NCBI GenBank assembly: GCA_030374735.1
Contig: JASCIV010000620.1
Coordinates: forward strand, 1 to 15,659
Length of the DNA: 15,659 nt
Source: Gracilaria caudata
Lineage: Eukaryota > Rhodophyta > Florideophyceae > Gracilariales > Gracilariaceae
Direction: 5' to 3'
Positions 14,684-15,659 of this stretch are shown one piece after another. Position 1 is the stretch's first letter; each line of letters starts with the position of its first letter. Under the pieces are notes generated by a model. That model saw only the letters and a list, made by a program, of their open reading frames with translations, did no database searches and was not told the DNA's origin. Position numbers and translations under genes: made by a program.

Positions 14684-15659
14684 TCAGAAGAAACCAAACG
14701 GGCGTTGTGCTTTTTGTTTCTTTTCCTTGTCGATCTGCGCTAGAACGCGTCCATCCAGTGGCAGTAGCTCCCTGCATGCAAGAGTCATAAACGGCCAGAA
14801 GCCCGCTTCACATCCCGCGTAGGGCGTGCGCCAATAGCCATTGATGGACTTGGTGTGCGCATCTCGCTTGAGTGCAAAATTGTCGACTCGGCGTTGTGTT
14901 GGGCGCCAGTTGTTGTCACAGTTGCCCACCCATTCATACTCAAATACCGCTATCTCAATGAAAACATGCCAGGGGGCGTCGTAGCGCGCGCGCATCACGG
15001 CGCTCTTCTGCAACGCGCGCACAACGTAGGTGTCTATGAAAGGGTAAACGGGGGTGATCAGAGGTTCATCTAGAAAGGAATTGAAGAGAATGATTGCATC
15101 GGCATGGACGGAGGCCAGCTTTCTCAGGAGCGGGGTGTGCTGCTGTCGTAAGGCAGACAGGATAATGACACGATGCTGTTCTGGGCGTTGCGGCTCGCTT
15201 AGGATGGGTATCAAATCGTGATGATCGACATGGTGTACAGCATGAACCCAGGGCACCGGGTGCTTTAGCGGAAAGGGGTGTGTGAGCACGAGGTGAATGC
15301 ATAGACCCTTGAAGAGACTGGCGTAGTGGAAGGCCAACAGCGCGGTCTCGGCGTAGGAGGCAGGCAGGGGCGACATGCGGTACCAGTGTTTGCGGGTGCG
15401 GCCCATCGGGAGCTCGACTCGGAGATGGGTGTGACCTTCGATAAGGGCGTGCGCTGTAGCGGTGTGTGCCTGGCGGAGAGCATATTCGACTGTCTGGGGG
15501 ATGAAGGCGGCGTCGTCTGCATCGGAGCGCGGCGTGGAATGGGGAAGGGGCACCTCCCGCAGGGTGGGAAGCGGACGTCGGCGTGGAGGGCGGCGGCGGG
15601 TGGGCCGGAGTGAGCGAGGGGGGGCAAGCGGGAGACGAGCGGGCGGCGCCGCGAAGGTG
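14684..15659 (-). CDS. Probable DUF1995 plastid protein, 5' partial
   Basis: The minus-strand frame is open from the right edge to TGA at 14684-14686, giving at least 324 residues. No ATG occurs before the edge of the window, so the start lies outside. The first 40 or so visible residues (TFAAPPARLPLAPPRSLRPT onward) are rich in Arg, Pro and Ala with no acidic residue until near the mature part, as in a plastid transit peptide. The mature part starts near VEYALRQAHTATAHAL, then HLRVELPMG, RKHWYRMSPLPASYAETALLA, IILFNSFLDEP and APWHVFIEIAVFEYEW, and ends RPFGFF. The opening helix, the R/KxxVELP strand and the FN strand recall DUF1995 proteins such as the photosystem II assembly factor LPA3, found in algae and plants. 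I recognise this only from the overall pattern, and the precise role is unknown. Confidence 0.55.
   Translation of the reverse strand, partial: TFAAPPARLPLAPPRSLRPTRRRPPRRRPLPTLREVPLPHSTPRSDADDAAFIPQTVEYALRQAHTATAHALIEGHTHLRVELPMGRTRKHWYRMSPLPASYAETALLAFHYASLFKGLCIHLVLTHPFPLKHPVPWVHAVHHVDHHDLIPILSEPQRPEQHRVIILSALRQQHTPLLRKLASVHADAIILFNSFLDEPLITPVYPFIDTYVVRALQKSAVMRARYDAPWHVFIEIAVFEYEWVGNCDNNWRPTQRRVDNFALKRDAHTKSINGYWRTPYAGCEAGFWPFMTLACRELLPLDGRVLAQIDKEKKQKAQRPFGFF

Overview
This window is nuclear DNA of a eukaryote, most likely a photosynthetic one with a compact, intron-poor genome. A unicellular red alga fits best, but this is an inference and other algae are possible. The evidence is a cytosolic ribosomal protein gene with one spliceosomal intron near its start, a CABIN1/Hir3-type chromatin protein, a PRA1 membrane-traffic protein, a plant/algal-type hemerythrin-CHY-RING iron-sensor ligase, a bacterial-type ABC ATPase with a transit-peptide-like N terminus, and a probable DUF1995 (plastid-associated) protein. 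I saw no prokaryotic operon, mobile element or CRISPR array.

Layout, left to right. At 1-3083 (minus) is a BRUTUS-like gene: three hemerythrin-like domains, then a CHY zinc finger and the start of a RING that runs off the left edge. The two halves are in different frames, joined at a GTT TGA C site. A GC-rich spacer (3084-3713) separates it from a small PRA1 gene (3714-4238, minus). A 780-base shared upstream region leads to ribosomal protein uL18/RPL5 (5019-6162, plus), whose single intron is 5192-5444. RPL5 converges on a very long intronless gene (6325-12519, minus) encoding a 2064-residue CABIN1/Hir3-like TPR protein with an acidic repeat tract. A second divergent upstream region (12520-13341) leads to a DrrA-type ABC ATP-binding protein (13342-14604, plus). 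That gene converges, with only 79 bases between stops, on a probable DUF1995 gene (14684-15659, minus) whose 5' end lies beyond the right edge.

The genes do not form one pathway. They look like an ordinary compact stretch of housekeeping and organelle-related genes in alternating orientation, with 3' ends 79-162 bases apart and upstream regions of about 0.6-0.8 kb. All start sites given here are the first in-frame ATG. Longer open frames beginning at TTG or GTG were trimmed.

The observation most worth following is the apparent +1 frameshift inside the iron-sensor ligase. It falls exactly between the iron-binding half and the ubiquitin-ligase half and resembles known +1 recoding sites, but a one-base assembly error or a decaying gene is equally possible. 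Two histidines usually present in the CHY finger also appear to be replaced.
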